A DNA stretch of 64,000 nt from Simmondsia chinensis. Lineage: Eukaryota > Streptophyta > Magnoliopsida > Caryophyllales > Simmondsiaceae. The stretch is taken from NCBI GenBank assembly GCA_018398585.1, contig JAGTTD010000003.1:11416637-11480636 (forward strand), given 5' to 3'. The position numbers were made by a program, and so were the translations under genes. Every line of letters begins with the position of its first letter. Position 1 is the first letter of the stretch. Positions 12,338 through 22,429 of this stretch are shown in pieces. The notes below the pieces were generated by a model. It made no database searches and had not been told where the DNA came from. It saw only the letters and a program-made list of their open reading frames with translations.

Positions 12338-14056
12338 ATGCTACTGGATTGGTTAAGGAATGATTTTTGGGACAAGAGTTCGGGGGAGTCGCTAGATGCT
12401 TGGCATGCTCAGATTAATGCCCCTTCGACAAGCACCCCCACTTAAGTTCCTCCTAAATCTATCAATGACAAAATCGTTGCAACTATATCTCGTGATGATG
12501 TAGCCCCGGGTTTTGCCAAATGGAGTCGTTGCCTCACGGGTCATTTTATCGGAGGCCGAGTTGCACTTTCGTGTTGTACTGCTATTTCCTCATCTCTTTG
12601 GGGCTCTCAAGGGCTTGAATGTGTAATCCCATCTAAAACGGGCTATTTCTTCCGTTTTCGCTCTTATGATGACGCCCATAAAGTTCTTCATGGTGGCCCT
12701 TGGCACTTCAAAGGTCGTTACTTGGCACTTCATCGTTGGTTTCTTGACGATGTCACACCTCGGGTTGAACCTTCAACCCTTCCGATTTGGGTCCAAATCC
12801 ATGGGCTTCATGCGCCCCTTTGGACAAGTAAGTCCTTAAGCTCAATCGTTAGTGGGGTGGGTCACCCTCTCTACATGGACAAACCGACACTCGATGGGAC
12901 TTCAACTCAATATGCTCGTGTATGCCTGGACATTGAAGCTAGGAGACCGCTCCCTTGTAATATGGAGGTTCACTTTGAGGATCTTCGAATCCCGATCACC
13001 TTCAAATATGAAGGTTTGACCCCTATATGCTCTAAGTGTTCGAATTTTGGTCACTCTTGTCCGGACTCTTCTCCTCGTCCACCGGTAGAGATCGTTCATG
13101 GGGCTAACGCCCATCATCGAGGGCGGCAACGCAAAACGAGAGTGAACCGTGGGCTCGAGAAAAATATGGAGGTTGATGGAATGGAAACACATGATTTTGG
13201 GCCTGAAAAAATTGCTCAAGATGGTATTGGGCCTGAAATAATTGCTCAAGATGGTTTTGGGCCTGAAAAACAAATTCCTTTGTGCTGGGCCGGTCGTTTC
13301 GGCTGGGGGAGCCAGTCCCCCGGCGTGTGTTTTGAGCCTGGGAGGCCCGTTCGGGCAGCAGGGGGCAAAAGGTCGTTTCGGCTGGGGGAGCCAGTCCCCC
13401 GGCGTGTGTTTTGAGCCTGGGAGGCCCGTTCGGGCAGCAGGGGGCTCGCTGCCCCCTGCTACCGTGGGCCTGAGAGGCACCGGGCCTCTCAGGCCCATCT
13501 CTGCACCAGCAGGGGGCGCGCGGCCCCCTACTGGGCCTTCGAGCCCGGGTGGGGTAAGCCCACTCGGGCCTGTAGGTGGGATAGAAGCCACGGTGCTTCC
13601 AGCCCACCCGGCCCCGTTTTCTCCCCCCCGGGTTGCTGCTACTGCTTCGGGTTCATTTCGAGATGCTTTGGATGCTTTCACTTTTCTCGGACTCTGGGAT
13701 TCCCGGACTCTTCGGGCTCTCAGGTTCTTAGGACCTCTTCTGTGTCTCATCCTGATGCCTCCTCTGATCGGTTCCGTGGTTGTCTAGTTCCTCCAGGCCT
13801 ATCTAATTTCTGCATCTCTTCGAATTCTCATGTCTCGCCAACATTGGCTGCGCCTATTCAATGTTCACTGAACTGCGAGGCTAGTGTTCCGAGCCTTGCT
13901 CCCCTTAACCGAGGTGCTAGTGTTGTGATGTATTCATCTACTGTTGACTTTTCTGACACTAGATGGACTGATGCCTCCTCTCGTCGCTCGCGAAAGGCTG
14001 AGCGCCGGATGACTCAAGCAGCCGCTGCTACTGCTGCTGCTTCTCATGGGGATTGA
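12338..14056 (+). pseudogene. L1 ORF1 protein (DUF4283 plus zinc knuckle), frame-broken
   Basis: The start is taken at the ATG at 12338, in frame with the domain. After a TAA at 12443 the same frame gives a clear DUF4283 domain: GHFIGGRVALSCCTAISSSL, then GPWHFKGRYLALHRWF and LPIWVQIHGLHAPLW (about 12520-12810). A CCHC-type knuckle follows (ICSKCSNFGHSCPDSS at about 13030), whose last Cys is displaced. The Pro/Gly-rich tail contains a 79-bp tandem duplication (13292-13445) that shifts frame, and a second shift near 13685 restores the original register, ending in SRRSRKAERRMTQ. The protein would bind element RNA. ORF2 is absent. Confidence 0.8.
13292..13445 (+). repeat. 79-bp tandem duplication inside ORF1
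   Basis: The segment beginning GGTCGTTTCGGCTGGGGGAG at 13292 is repeated exactly from 13371, with the second copy running to about 13445. The 79-bp unit is not a multiple of three, so the frame used before it is displaced after it. The peptide RFGWGSQSPGVCFEPGR appears in one frame from the first copy and in another from the second. Confidence 0.9.
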
Positions 14057-14312
14057 TTTCCCTTTGTTTTCTTTTCCTTTCTTTTTCTGTTTTTCTTTGT
14101 ATTTTATTTGTAGGAGTTTTCTCCTTTTCTCTTTGGTTTTTGTGTGTTGTTGGCCTCTTTGGATTGTTTGTGTTTTTTTTCGCTTTGTATCGTCCCGCCT
14201 GACTTGTGGGCTATTGGACTTGCTAGGGGTATGCCTCTGTACTCTTGTACTTTGCTCTGTTTGGTAATAAAAAATAAAAAAGCTGAATTACCAAAAAAAA
14301 AAAAAAAAAAAA

Positions 14313-14890
14313 GGTTTTCAAGTTAAAGGGAAGGATAACCTTGTATGTCTGTTGAAGAAGAGCTTGTAAGAAATGAAACGAGAACCTTGGCAATGGTATG
14401 GGAAATTTAAGTCACTCATGGTTGATCATGACTTCCACAAAGCATATGTTGATCATTGTGTGTTTGTGAATAACTATGTTAAGGGTGATTTTCTTATTCT
14501 TCAACTTTATGTTGATGGTATGTTGATCGCAGGTTGTGATGCCAAGAAAATGAAAAAATGTGTTACATTGTCAACTATTGGGATGAAGTATATTGCAATA
14601 GTTGAAGCTGATGAGGACTTGATATGGATGATGAATTTCTTGCAAAAACTAGCATGAAGCAAGTAAAATATGCTTTATATTGTGATTGTCAGAGTTTCAT
14701 CCACCTTGCTAAGAATTCCACTTACCATTATCGAACCAAGCACATTGCTAAAAGATATCATTGGATTCGAGATGTGTTATTTATTTATTTACTTTTTTTT
14801 TGGCAAGTAGATTCGAGATGTGTTAGGGTCTAAGTTATTTCAACTTGAGAAGATCCACCGAGGACAATGGTGCAGACAAGTTCATGAAAG
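14313..14890 (+). pseudogene. Tnt1-like copia RT C-terminus fused to RNase H by internal deletion
   Basis: Resuming after the L1, the frame reads FQVKGKDNLVCLLKKSL, then DHCVFVNNYVKGDFLILQLY. The catalytic box is LYVDGMLIAG: the second Asp of YVDD is Gly. Directly after this the sequence jumps to KCVTLSTIGMKYIAIVEADE, the end of RNase H, so several hundred bases between RT and RNase H are missing. RNase H continues as YCDCQSFIHLAKNSTYHYRT and KRYHWIRDVL, where a 30-bp insert sits, and ends near LFQLEKIHRG. The gene is inactive for at least three reasons: the catalytic change, the deletion and stops. Confidence 0.85.
14764..14825 (-). mobile_element. 30-bp retroposition scar with 16-bp target duplication
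   Basis: GATTCGAGATGTGTTA occurs exactly at 14764-14779 and 14810-14825, inside the RNase H codons for IRDVL. Between them are 30 bp that read on the minus strand as TACTTGCCAAAAAAAAAGTA plus an A/T-rich tail. An A-rich end between exact duplications of 16 bp is what a severely 5'-truncated LINE or SINE insertion leaves. Confidence 0.75.
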
Positions 14891-14953
14891 CTTACCGAAT
14901 GAGAATCTTGTTACCTGCCAAAAAAGAGGCCGTTTGGTCGAACCCCCCAAGTT

Positions 14954-14965
14954 GGAGTGAGGGGG
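14954..14965 (+). promoter_or_regulatory. Polypurine tract of the Tnt1-like copia
   Basis: GGAGTGAGGGGG lies just downstream of RNase H and ahead of the presumed 3' LTR, where a plus-strand primer tract is expected. Confidence 0.6.
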
Positions 14966-15169
14966 TATTTTTGCCACCAACTTGGAAGAAGAAACGCATT
15001 CTTAATTGGGATTATTTATTATTTTTGGTCCAATATATTTTTACTCAATAAATAGTGAAAAAATAGAGTTAAAGGGGCTATTGTTTTTGGCCGTAGAAAT
15101 ATTAGCAAGAAACGAAAAAAAAAACAACAAGAAACAAAGAGAGGGAAAACAAACAGAGGAGAGAGAAGA

Positions 15170-15837
15170 TGTTGGTGTAAATTCCCAAAAGTACCGGGAA
15201 CTGGGTAGCCAAAACATTGTTGGTTCAAACACTCGCAATACGCAAGTAACGGGTATCCAAACGATCTACAGGTTTCGAGGCGTGATGTCACTTTCCTTAA
15301 TACTTATTTCAGCGTATGAAATAGTCAAGGGGATATAATGATAACCTAATGTAATAGAGTGAGAGTATATAAGAGGAGAAATAGATGAGACAATGAGAAT
15401 GATTTTTTCACAAGAAAGTCAACAAGTTCTTACAAGTGAAATCACTTTTTTTTATAGCATATCTTTGTTAAACAAATCAAGGGGATATTTATAGAAGAAA
15501 TTGTGAAAAGACACGTCCTAAAACACACCCCAAAAAGAGGAGCCAAAGTTTGGAAGTTATCACGCGAAAATCGATTAAAAATGATCCTGTGTGTCGACAC
15601 ACAGGTGTGTGTCGTGCGTTCTGTAAGATTGTGTGTCGTGCATTATGTAAGATTGTGTGTCAACACACGGGCTCTGTGTGTCAACACACACCTCTGCACT
15701 GTTCTGTAAGATTGTGTGTCGACACATGAGCCCTGTGTGTCGACACACATCCTAGTTCTCATTAAAATATTTAGAATAATCTTTTGGACCAACTTTAAAC
15801 ATAATTCTTATTAACTTTTTTTGAAAATACACCAACA
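15170..15837 (-). repeat. Left (3') LTR of the coding-free element
   Basis: 668 bp, ending in ACACCAACA. TATA box TATAAATATCCCC reads on the minus strand at about 15481-15493. It contains the longer of the two GTCGAC palindrome arrays (15590-15750). Confidence 0.85.
15590..15750 (-). promoter_or_regulatory. GTCGAC palindrome array in LTR U3 (left copy)
   Basis: Perfect and near-perfect copies of the 16-bp palindrome TGTGTGTCGACACACA, spaced by TCTGTAAGATTG and GGGCTCTG-like linkers. The array lies upstream of the TATA box in the element's own orientation. Palindrome repeats in U3 suggest protein-binding sites; the factor is unknown. Confidence 0.6.
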
Positions 15838-18696
15838 TTCTCCCATCATTTTCAAAATACAATCATTCTTACAAATATGTCTCTAAATTAAAGGAGGCCA
15901 TATCTTGCATCAATGAGGGTGTCTATCGATTGAACCCCAAGCTAGTGATGACATGTTTATAATTAATCGGATCGAAAATGGTAGACTACGCTTTGAACGA
16001 TATAACCCATTTGACTAATTGAATACATCACCATGCACTAGGCAATCTACTCCCCGTATGTACCCTACACCTCCCAGATCGACACATACGAAGCCTTGTG
16101 CCTTGTACCCTTTGCGAGTATTTCAGAGCCAAACCCTTTGTCAAAAATAACCCCTTGAAGCGGCCAAACTTCGCACTCACTAAGGTGGACCCCTACTGAC
16201 ACAGGGTCCATTAACAATATTTCGAAGCCGGGTCCATTAAGAGCATACGCTCATCCTTTAAATCTCTGACGCAGGTAACCAAGCACCACACACACGGAAT
16301 GGAAAATTCTTTTTTCTTGCAATCACACTGATGATAAAACTCACTCATTGAACCCAAGACCTAACGTCTAGCTAGGAGTCGAGTTGAGAGCCTATCATGG
16401 GTGACTAGAAATGACAGGTTTTACACCATCCCTTTATTTATTAAGTCTCTAGCAATGTTCTCAAATAAGAAATCCACTAGTTTTAGACTTAAATTTTCAA
16501 GGTCCACAGTGATCACTCAATGAGTTATTTCACTTAACAATATTTGACACTGTGGTGTCCGGGCTTTCAGCGACACATCTCGCTTATATATTTGAAAACA
16601 CATCTCACAATCACAATGGACAGAAAGAGTCTATATTGACTTGCGCCACAAAAGAGTCTCAAACACATCCTTTAATCATTATGTTTCTTTATAAGCAGAA
16701 ACAGAGTAATGAACTCTATTATTACAGTGGAATTTATAACATGTGTTAGCCTCTTGAAATTCAAGGAACAACACCCCCACCACTTATAACATTTATTAGC
16801 TTTTAGAAGCGTAGTCCTCCTTATCGGATGTACAACTGGCCTCCAACTATTCTTCTATATAGAAGAGTACTCATTATTAACACCATAATGCATGGTCATT
16901 CCAGTACTTTATGTACTACATGTCAGTTACCTTTACTTACATAGCTAGTTATACGTACTCAGCTATTCAACAACAAAGCTACATTTAACCTTTCCAAATT
17001 CCAATTATACGTATTGGAACACTTTTGTTTGGTTCCAAATTTTCACACCAAATTTCAACATGTAATCAACACACATACATTCAATAAAGCCTCTGATTTG
17101 TTAAATTTGCCATATGCACTTTTCGGATTCATTAACTACCTTCTCAAAAGGCAACACTACTAGACTAGATAATCTCGTCATAATATCACAATCTATGACA
17201 CAACAATATTGAACTTTGACATTCATATTATTTCTAGTTCATTCCTCTAGAAATATACAAGTCTGATCACTAGGACTTCTCTTTTCACACTCTTCTACTC
17301 TTTCAAAGTTCTAGAGTCTTTCCAAGGATATACCCTCAACCATGATTTTCATCATAATTTAATTTAATTCACATCATCACAATGCGTCACTCATGATCAG
17401 TGAAAGGCTCGAAGTCACTTACTATATACTCATATACATTTATATCTTAGGATGTTCACTCCACCCATAATTCAGTCATATGGATATTCATGCCATTTAT
17501 ATGCATCAAACCTTATAAGTAACAAAAGAGTCATCATAACTCAGTATTTATAGACTCTTTAAATTTGTCAAGATAACGACTAACAACATCCTAACCTGTG
17601 TACATATCATCACACAAAATTCTCATTTACCATGCAACCATTGCATGAATCTGTCACTCAATTTGAGTATTCAAAAATTTATTGTATAAAATACGCTTCA
17701 TTTTAACCGACTACTCAATCATCATATACATACGCCCTTAATACTCAAGTAAGCTTTACTTCAACCGCATTGATCATGATGATAAAGTATTTTACACGCA
17801 TGCCGATTTCCATTGGAACATTATATCCAATAACTTTGAAAAACCCACCGAAGATATGTGGTCAGTTATGAATTTATAAATCATCATTACCAAGTGCTTT
17901 TATACAATTTCTCTGAATTATTCTTAATCATGAATTTCAATTTGAATATCTATACATCAATCACATTAGGGATCAATATATGTAATATTATCTCATACTT
18001 CATGATCCATTAATACATTCAAATTTACATCACTTTTATTTAATCAAGTAGGCAGAAGACATTCATTTTCATAAATAACAAAGCCCTAAAGCATCATGAT
18101 CATGTTTATGTTCATGGACATGTGGACCTCATAACCACATCTGCATTTATGCATTAACCTCAACTTAATGGAATCAAACATCCATAGTTGTATTAACATG
18201 CATACAAGCATTAATCATACAGCCACATTAATGTCCATACTCATACTTTCATGCAAGTATTAGTTATATTAACTAACATGCATTCACATTTTAACATCAT
18301 TAACATGTATACATGATTATACACAAACTTCTTTCATAGTCATGATTATATGAACATTGATTTTCAATGACTTTCCAAATCCAATATTGTTAACTCAATT
18401 ACGTCCTAATGTAAATTCCGTCATTGAACAATACGCATATGAGATTGGATTTATACCCGTGAAAATAGAAACAAATCAACATACCCATATTTATTTTCTA
18501 TTATGGGCTCATCTCACCTAATTATGAATATACGTGCATTAATTCTTAATATATTTATTGTTCAACATAAATTTGCTACACACAATGCACAATTTGTTCT
18601 GAATTTCAACCATCATAATTCTTTATGAATTATAATCATGGTTATACGAAGTGCATGGATCTTTATATCACCAATTTATAATAGACCGTGCATCCA

Positions 18697-18767
<71 letters not shown>

Positions 18768-19895
18768 CATCAGTTTTGGAATCATTTCAGCGCTTGGTTT
18801 CAACAACCATGCTAAACAAGGATTTCCCTTTTTAGCATCGCCTCAACGTCTGGTTTCAACAGCCACCCAAAACAGGAATTTTATATGTAATCACATATCA
18901 CGATTTACAATAATTAATACAGCTCATGTTTTACCATGGAGTAAATATTTTCACATTACAGTGAAATTTACCATAGAAAAACTACATTGCACACATTATA
19001 TGACAACAACCATTTTTGGTTTTAAGTATTAAATATCAGATCCATCTATAAATATATAATATTTTGGTCATCATTCACAAAAGAAAACATGGATCAATGG
19101 TAACATGTAACTAACCTTGTACATCCATTCACGAGGCATGTGAGATCAAATCCCTATAACCGCACTCACACTGCTAATCTTGTACATCCATTTTTTTCAT
19201 TGATTCATAATCAAATAGTTTTACGTTGTATGAGTTACACAAAAAATGCAATGCAGATCAATGGCTAAAAGCCATGATGCTCTTTTCAAGGGGACACGAG
19301 ATCAATTCTCCATAACCGCGTATCATTTTTTTTTTTAATTTCCTGCAGTTCTTCTTCCCAAATCATCAAACAATGCCTAAATTGAAAAATTAGGAGTTTA
19401 ATCTTTGGAATTTCAATCCTACAAGTAAATATACTTTCATGCATAAACAACAATGCATCTATCACTCCTTTTTAGGCATTATAAAACTTCATGATTTTAT
19501 CCCAAATCAAATATACTAGATTTCACTAATCTTGATTCTAATAATTGGATGCAACTCAAAAGGCATAAAGCCATTTCTCTATTATCCTTATACACGCCCA
19601 AATTGACCATCATCATGAATTCTTGAATTATGTTATAAAACCATATGCAAATTAATCATGTGCATCATCAACAAAGCACAAGCACAAATTCTCATTCATC
19701 TTAGTGCACCATGATTTCATGATTTTCAAAATTAAATGACATACCTTAGTCCATAGCAATTCATACAATTTCCAGATCTAAGAAGATGTCCTAATTTTCC
19801 CCATTCATCATTTTCTCCAATCTCACACATGGTTCGCGATCAAATCACGGAAAGTGACAATGCCATTTCAATTGACGAAAAATAAGTCTTAAGAA
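15838..19895 (-). other. Internal region of the coding-free element; no gene seen
   Basis: Four kilobases of AT-rich DNA with no recognisable gag, protease, integrase or RT in any frame. The bases next to the left LTR read on the minus strand as GAAAATGATGGGAGAA, a purine tract. A long (ATT)n run is the only other landmark. Confidence 0.7.
18697..18767. repeat. (ATT)n microsatellite
   Basis: Uninterrupted trinucleotide run of about 71 bp. Open frames crossing it (poly-Leu or poly-Ile) are artefacts. Confidence 0.98.
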
Positions 19896-20540
19896 TGTTG
19901 GTGTAAATTCCCAAAAGTACCGGGAACCGGGTAAGCAAAACATTGTTGGTTCAAACACTCGCAATACGCAAGTAACGGGTATCCAAACGATCTACAGGTT
20001 TTGAGGCATGATGTCACTTTCCTTAAAACTTATTTCAGCATATGAAATAGCTCAGGGATACAATGATAACCTACTATAATGGAGTGAGAGTATGTAAGAG
20101 GAGAAATAAAAGAGACAATGCGAATGATGTTTTCACAAGAACAATCAACAAGTTCTTACAAGTGAAATCACTTTTTTCCATAGCACATCTTTGTCAAACA
20201 AATCAAGGGGATATTTATAGAAGAAATTGCGAAAAGACACGTCCTAAAACACACCCCAAAAAGAGGTGCCAAAGTCCGGAAGTTATCGCGTGAAAACTAG
20301 TTATAATCCGGTCCTGTGTGTTGACACACAAGTGTATGTTGTGCATTCTGTAAGATTGTGTGTCGACACATGGGCTCTGTGTGTCGACACACCTCTACAG
20401 CACTGTTATGTAAGATTGTGTGCCGACACACGAGCCCTGTGTATCGACACACATCCCAGTACTCATTAAAACATTTAGACTATCCCGAGGACCAACTTTA
20501 AACACAATTCTTATTAACTTATTTTGAAAATACACTAACA
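19896..20540 (-). repeat. Right (5') LTR of the coding-free element
   Basis: 645 bp, aligned along its whole length with the left LTR. The size difference is mostly in the palindrome array, which here spans 20310-20455. A TATA box lies at about 20207-20219 on the minus strand. The sequence just inside it (TTCTTAAGAC on the minus strand) does not match a familiar tRNA primer site. Confidence 0.85.
20310..20455 (-). promoter_or_regulatory. GTCGAC palindrome array in LTR U3 (right copy)
   Basis: Same 16-bp palindrome family and linkers as in the left LTR, with fewer units. It is upstream of TATAAATATCCCC on the minus strand. Confidence 0.6.
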
Positions 20541-21135
20541 GAGGAGTAGACCAAAATTTTCTCTAGCCCTGATCGATGTAAAAGCTTTTCCAATCGGGAT
20601 AAAATTTTAGTATGTTGTTTTTGCTGTGTTGACCTTTATGTCCGACGGTCGGATCGTCATTTTGCTTCTTGAAATTTGGTATTTCACTCAGCCATAACTT
20701 CAATAAGATTTTTAATATATTTCACCTTAGGGTGAGTTTTTTGTGAGACTTATTGTTCCAAGACCATTCTTGATGACTTGTATGCCTCTAACTTTGTTTC
20801 AAGAAGACAAATAGGTTGTATTCAATTATGATTTGGTGATAGTGGAAGAAGATATCGTTTATTCAAGGTCCTATGGTTGTTCCCCTTCACATTTAAGGGG
20901 TTTTCCACCTAAAAATCGTGTGTTTTCTTTTGTTTGCTTGTGAGTTAATTTTGTTTGATCATTATTCTATTCTAGTTTGTGATTTTGTGATAACATTGCG
21001 GTTTCCTAGTTGATTAACACAAAGAGGGAAAGTAGGCTATTTTTCCAACAAAAACAATGTTTACCAATGTTTAGAGTATCTCAAAAACATTCAAAATCTT
21101 AGGATACCTTTAAAATATATTACTAAATATTAGGG

Positions 21136-21467
21136 TGTAATGACCGTGGAGGATTCTTATATAGATTATAGTATGTTTTGATGTATTGAGATCTCAATAA
21201 GAGTTTGGATGTTATATTTGTTATGTTAGTGTTATTCTGTTGGAAAGATGAGCAAGTTAGTGTAATTGAGCTTGTGTACTTAGTAGGGATACTTAGAGTA
21301 TAAATACTGGTACTTAGATTGTAATAGGGATTATCAAATACAAAATATACTCTCTTACTTTCTCATCTCCACTTTCTTCTACTTCCTCATCTCCTTTTCC
21401 TTCTTTCTCATCCTAAATTTTATCTATCCCCTTAGTTATAATTCAAGTTTGATCCTGAATTATAACA
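21136..21467 (+). repeat. 5' LTR of the RRM-carrying element
   Basis: 332 bp, TGTAATGACCG...AATTATAACA. Contains TATAAATA within AGAGTATAAATACTGG at about 21294-21310, the likely promoter, and a C/T-rich segment before the 3' end. Confidence 0.95.
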
Positions 21468-21469
21468 AT

Positions 21470-21481
21470 TGGTATCAGAGC
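21470..21481 (+). promoter_or_regulatory. Primer binding site (initiator tRNA-Met)
   Basis: TGGTATCAGAGC, the complement of the initiator tRNA-Met 3' end, begins two bases after the 5' LTR. Confidence 0.95.
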
Positions 21482-22429
21482 TTGATTTGCTTCCAAATCA
21501 AGTGCAATTTGATATCAAAATGTCTTTTATCATATAGCTGGTGGGTCCTGTAATTTGAGCTACTCCTACATTGTGTTTGAGGATTTGCTTTTGGTTGGAT
21601 TGAATTTGATTCAATTAGACTAAGCTTGTATTGAATCAATTGCTGTGGTGAGTTCAAAGTTACATGTACTAAGCTGGTGCAGTTAAATTGAACAAGCCTC
21701 ACTGAAGCAAACTCATTCAGTTGCGGTTCAAAATGAAGATTGAGTTGAAGGTTAAGCAAGTTGTGTGAAACAAGTTGTACTACTGGATCATACTATTCTT
21801 GAACAGAATCAGTAAGATCGGCATTGGTGAAGTTGAAGTGAGCTGCTAGATCAATCTCATGCTAAATTGAGGTAGTTATATTCTAAAATACAGTTGCCGA
21901 GCTCAAGTAACTGTTTCTGATCTTGAAGTTACATTTTGATAGTACACCGGCTAAATATTGGTAAAATTGTGCTGGTAAGTATAGAAGAGTTAAGGATTCA
22001 ACTGATTTTATAATAATTATCTAAAATTGAGTGGTTGCTTGTTCATGAGTAGAATTAACAAGCAAGTAAGAATTAAATCGCACCAAGCTGATTGGGTTCT
22101 TGAGGTTTGGTGTTGAATAGTGTGTTGAGGTCGAAATTGCATTTGAATTCGAATCTAAGTCAGATTAAAACAATCAGAAGTGTTTGAACAAGTCCTGTTG
22201 TTAGGGTTTGGTTCAAGTTTCTCCGGTTCGAAGCTCTGCGGGTAGGGTTTGTACCCATTTGTAGTTGATACGAAGCGATTGTATGTGATTCGCACAAGGT
22301 AGGAGAGCAGATTGCTATTCTAGTGAATTGTGGCTGATAAACTACATCTTGATAGTGAATCGCTAGCTGAGGGTGCTGTTAAGCTTTGATCAGTGCTTGT
22401 CAGGGGAAGTATTCGTCGGTTGTTGCGAA

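Larger units (their letters stand above)
11193..14312 (+). mobile_element. ORF1-only L1-type LINE with poly(A) and target duplication
   Basis: A 3.1-kb insertion in the copia RT gene, flanked by exact copies of GGTTTTCAAGTTAAA (11178-11192 and 14313-14327) and ending in 20 A (14293-14312), the marks of target-primed reverse transcription. The 5' part (11193-12337) is a G/T-rich leader starting with AGAGAGAAACTAGAGAGAGA-like sequence, as in full-length plant L1s. It is followed by one DUF4283-type ORF1 (12338-14056), a 240-bp T-rich 3' UTR and an AATAAA-like signal at about 14269. No endonuclease or reverse transcriptase is present between ORF1 and the tail. Confidence 0.85.
15170..20540 (-). 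mobile_element. Coding-free LTR retrotransposon (LARD-like)
   Basis: Two directly repeated LTRs (15170-15837 and 19896-20540) with TG...CA ends and the terminal pair TGTTGGTG/CACCAACA at the left copy enclose a 4.06-kb internal region. Flanks are GAAGA (15165-15169) and GAGGA (20541-20545), a 4/5 match expected of an aged 5-bp duplication. A purine tract (GATGGGAGAA on the minus strand) abuts the left LTR, and the TATA box TATAAATATCCCC also reads on the minus strand, so the element runs right to left. No gag or pol motif is visible in the internal region, which fits a large retrotransposon derivative that depends on partner proteins. Confidence 0.8.
14966..21055 (+). repeat. 3' LTR of the Tnt1-like copia, split by a nested LTR element
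   Basis: AT-rich non-coding DNA after the purine tract runs to 15169, is interrupted by the element at 15170-20540 and continues from 20541 (GAGGAGTAGACCAAAATTTT) to about 21055 (TTTTTCCAACA). Both sides share A/G-rich sequence at the break. Exact LTR start and target duplication cannot be set because the 5' LTR is missing from the window. Confidence 0.5.

Noticed and set aside
12902..13787. Long overlapping open frames on both strands in a GC-rich Pro/Gly region
   Set aside because: They are by-products of high GC and the 79-bp duplication inside L1 ORF1. Only the frame continuing DUF4283 and the knuckle has family support.
15590..15750. Regular palindromic repeats that could be mistaken for a CRISPR-like array
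   Set aside because: The spacers are repeated, very short and similar to one another, and the array lies inside an LTR of a plant retroelement.
18638..19032. Open frames with long poly-Leu or poly-Ile
   Set aside because: They are translations of the (ATT)n microsatellite with no coding flanks.
21475..21759. 94-codon minus-strand frame in the leader of the RRM element
   Set aside because: It runs against the element's direction, crosses the primer-site region and has no motif; the low-complexity Leu/Asn/Gln composition is from AT-rich leader DNA.
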